DNA of 5,506 nt from Methanimicrococcus sp. (GTDB lineage Archaea; Halobacteriota; Methanosarcinia; Methanosarcinales; Methanosarcinaceae), in the NCBI GenBank assembly GCA_009776675.1, contig WRNK01000097.1:1-5506 (forward strand), in the 5' to 3' direction. Of this stretch, positions 4,466 through 5,506 are shown piece by piece; positions within the stretch are counted from its first letter, which is position 1, and each line of letters begins with the position of its first letter. The position numbers and the translations under genes are program-made. Under the pieces are notes generated by a model. The model was not told the origin of the DNA and searched no databases. It saw only the letters and a program-made list of their open reading frames with translations.

Positions 4466-4470
4466 GGAGG
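4466..4470 (+). promoter_or_regulatory. Ribosome binding site of the third membrane gene
   Basis: GGAGG lies ten bases before the ATG at 4481, in the same AAAATTATATGGAGG context as the second gene. The ATG overlapping the site at 4464 is out of frame with the protein. Confidence 0.8.
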
Positions 4471-4480
4471 TTTTAATTTT

Positions 4481-5317
4481 ATGGAAAGTATTACAGATGT
4501 TCTTTCAAACGGATTAAAAACTGTACAAAATAATCTGGTATTGTTTGGTCCCGCAATTGTTATGAGTTTTATTATGCTTATTCCTCTTCTTGTCTATATA
4601 GCTGCAATTCTAGTGTCTTTTTATGTGTTTGAGCTTACAGAAATAGGAGGAGTGCTCATCTTTCTCCTTGCCACTCTTTGCTTCATTCTTTTTGTTTTAC
4701 TTGCTTCTGCATACCTTACCGGCGGACAAATCGGTATGGCAATGGAAGCGACTTCAACGGGTAAAACCACTTTGGACCATTTTACGCTTTATGGCAAAAA
4801 ATTTCTCAGCCGTATGTTTTCAATCAGCATTATCAACTTATTGATACAAGCCGCTGCTTTAATTTTTTGGATTCCGGCATTTTATGCCATGTACAATTTC
4901 ATTCTTCCTGTTTCTGATTTAGTAAATCGCAGCATTGTCGAATTTTATCTCATGTTTCCCTTGCCAATATTGATTGGTGTGATTTTAACCCTCATTTATG
5001 AAGTTATTGTGTCTGTGCTTTTCTTCTTTGTCAGTTACAATACGGTGGCTGATGATCTTTCCGTTATTCGCAGCTATAAAAGGTCCGTTTCCCTTCTGAA
5101 AGAAAAAACATCCCAAATACTCTTGTTTATCATTGTCTACTTCTTCATTATATTCTTTGTTTCGACAGTTATCGGAATAGTTGGGCTCATCATTTCTTTT
5201 TTGGGTTCGATACTCAGTCTGATTCTTGCAGTAGTTTCAACTGTTTGGATCACACGCTATTATATGGCAATAACAGAAAAACCGCTTTATGTTAAAGAAA
5301 AAATAACAAACTACTAA
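4481..5317 (+). CDS. Multi-pass membrane protein, third of three paralogues (DUF7847-like)
   Basis: The product has 278 residues with about six hydrophobic spans, near 21-49, 57-80, 112-137, 155-188, 210-238 and 240-255. Shared motifs with the second paralogue are NGLKTVQNN.VLFGP (10-24), GGQIGMAMEATSTGKTTLDH (81-100), LYGKK (103-107), AALIFWIPAFY (125-135), FFFVSYNTVADDLSVIRSYK (181-200), VWITRYYMAITEKPLY (255-270) and the KEKITNY tail. Nucleotide identity with the second gene is high in patches, notably around 4856-4881, 5011-5090 and the last 50 bases, which marks a fairly recent tandem copy. It differs by a longer loop between the first two spans and by lacking the extra C-terminal span. 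The positive loop after the fourth span (RSYKRSVSLLKEK) is probably cytoplasmic by the positive-inside rule. It has its own promoter, leader hairpin and terminator. The function is unknown. Confidence 0.87.
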   Translation: MESITDVLSNGLKTVQNNLVLFGPAIVMSFIMLIPLLVYIAAILVSFYVFELTEIGGVLIFLLATLCFILFVLLASAYLTGGQIGMAMEATSTGKTTLDHFTLYGKKFLSRMFSISIINLLIQAAALIFWIPAFYAMYNFILPVSDLVNRSIVEFYLMFPLPILIGVILTLIYEVIVSVLFFFVSYNTVADDLSVIRSYKRSVSLLKEKTSQILLFIIVYFFIIFFVSTVIGIVGLIISFLGSILSLILAVVSTVWITRYYMAITEKPLYVKEKITNY

Positions 5318-5346
5318 AAGTGATTTCGATCACTTTTTCTTTTTTT
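5316..5346 (+). terminator. TTCG-loop terminator overlapping the stop codon of the third membrane gene
   Basis: AAAAGTGAT (5316-5324) and ATCACTTTT (5329-5337) form a perfect 9-bp stem around TTCG, followed by T-tracts. It is one A-T pair shorter than the copy after the second gene and again starts inside the stop codon. Confidence 0.75.
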
Positions 5347-5400
5347 GTTTTTCTTTTTTTGTTTTATTTTTTTGTTTTTCTTTTTTTGTTTTATTTTTTT
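5347..5400. repeat. Two perfect copies of a 27-base T-rich unit
   Basis: 5347-5373 and 5374-5400 are identical; each is GTTTTTC, seven T, GTTTTA and seven T. A partial relative precedes them in the terminator tract. The copies extend the terminator's T-rich tail, probably by slippage or unequal exchange, and could act as multiple back-up termination sites. Confidence 0.75.
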
Positions 5401-5416
5401 GTTTTCCTGCATTCAA

Positions 5417-5437
5417 TGGAGAAGTGCATAATCTCCA
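5417..5437. repeat. Small hairpin in the right-hand intergenic region
   Basis: TGGAGA (5417-5422) and TCTCCA (5432-5437) form a 6-bp stem around nine bases, next to an A8 run. Alone it is weak evidence of function. Confidence 0.35.
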
Positions 5438-5495
5438 AAAAAAATAAGTGGGTGTTTATCTTCTATTCTTTTGCTACAAAAGAAGGTAACACCCA
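5437..5495 (-). terminator. Large inverted repeat, possibly a minus-strand terminator from a neighbouring gene
   Basis: TGGGTGTT (5449-5456) and AACACCCA (5488-5495) are perfect complements. Inside them TTCTTTTG (5466-5473) pairs with CAAAAGAA (5477-5484) around a CTA loop. Read on the minus strand, the fold is followed after four bases by a T-run (the A-run at 5437-5444), as in an intrinsic terminator, so a minus-strand gene may end at or just beyond the right edge. On the plus strand an ATG at 5495 follows AGAAGG, so a gene start is the alternative. Only a few bases of either are visible. Confidence 0.4.
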
Positions 5496-5506
5496 TGCAC
5501 CAAACG

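Overview
The window is AT-rich and probably archaeal, most likely from a methanogen-type euryarchaeon; a host-associated member of the Methanosarcinales would fit, but that narrower placement is a guess. The reasons are TTATATA-type TATA boxes at archaeal distances from start codons, GGAGG ribosome binding sites, T-tract 3' ends, and small families of multi-pass membrane proteins resembling the archaeal DUF7847 type. RadC and a TudS/DUF523-type protein are found in both archaea and Firmicutes, so a bacterial source is not fully excluded.

Layout. Positions 1-673 (minus strand) carry radC, cut by the left window edge a few residues before its expected end. Positions 674-1665 are a 992-base stretch without a convincing gene, filled with repeat and fold-back DNA. 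It holds two copies of a ~250-base module (857-1102 and 1396-1644, roughly 93-94 % identical by hand count). Between them lie two overlapping, mutually exclusive hairpins (1168-1252), the second with a T-tract, and a four-unit 35-36-base tandem array (1266-1393). Positions 1666-2187 (minus strand) encode a small three-cysteine protein of the TudS-related putative desulfidase type, with a charged K/E/Q/G repeat insert. It is divergent from the first of three membrane genes, and the two share an AT-rich promoter region.

Positions 2301-5317 (plus strand) hold three paralogous multi-pass membrane proteins (284, 308 and 278 residues). The second and third are a recent tandem duplication. Each carries its own upstream box, TATA box, leader hairpin, GGAGG site and TTCG-loop hairpin at the stop codon, so each looks like a separate transcription unit and not part of one operon. 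Their function is unknown.

Positions 5318-5506 hold a T-rich 27-base tandem repeat, a small hairpin, and a large inverted repeat at the right edge that may be the terminator of a neighbouring minus-strand gene.

No functional link between radC, the desulfidase-like gene and the membrane genes is visible. The most unusual material is the structured repeat region 830-1650 and the duplicated regulatory architecture of the second and third membrane genes.
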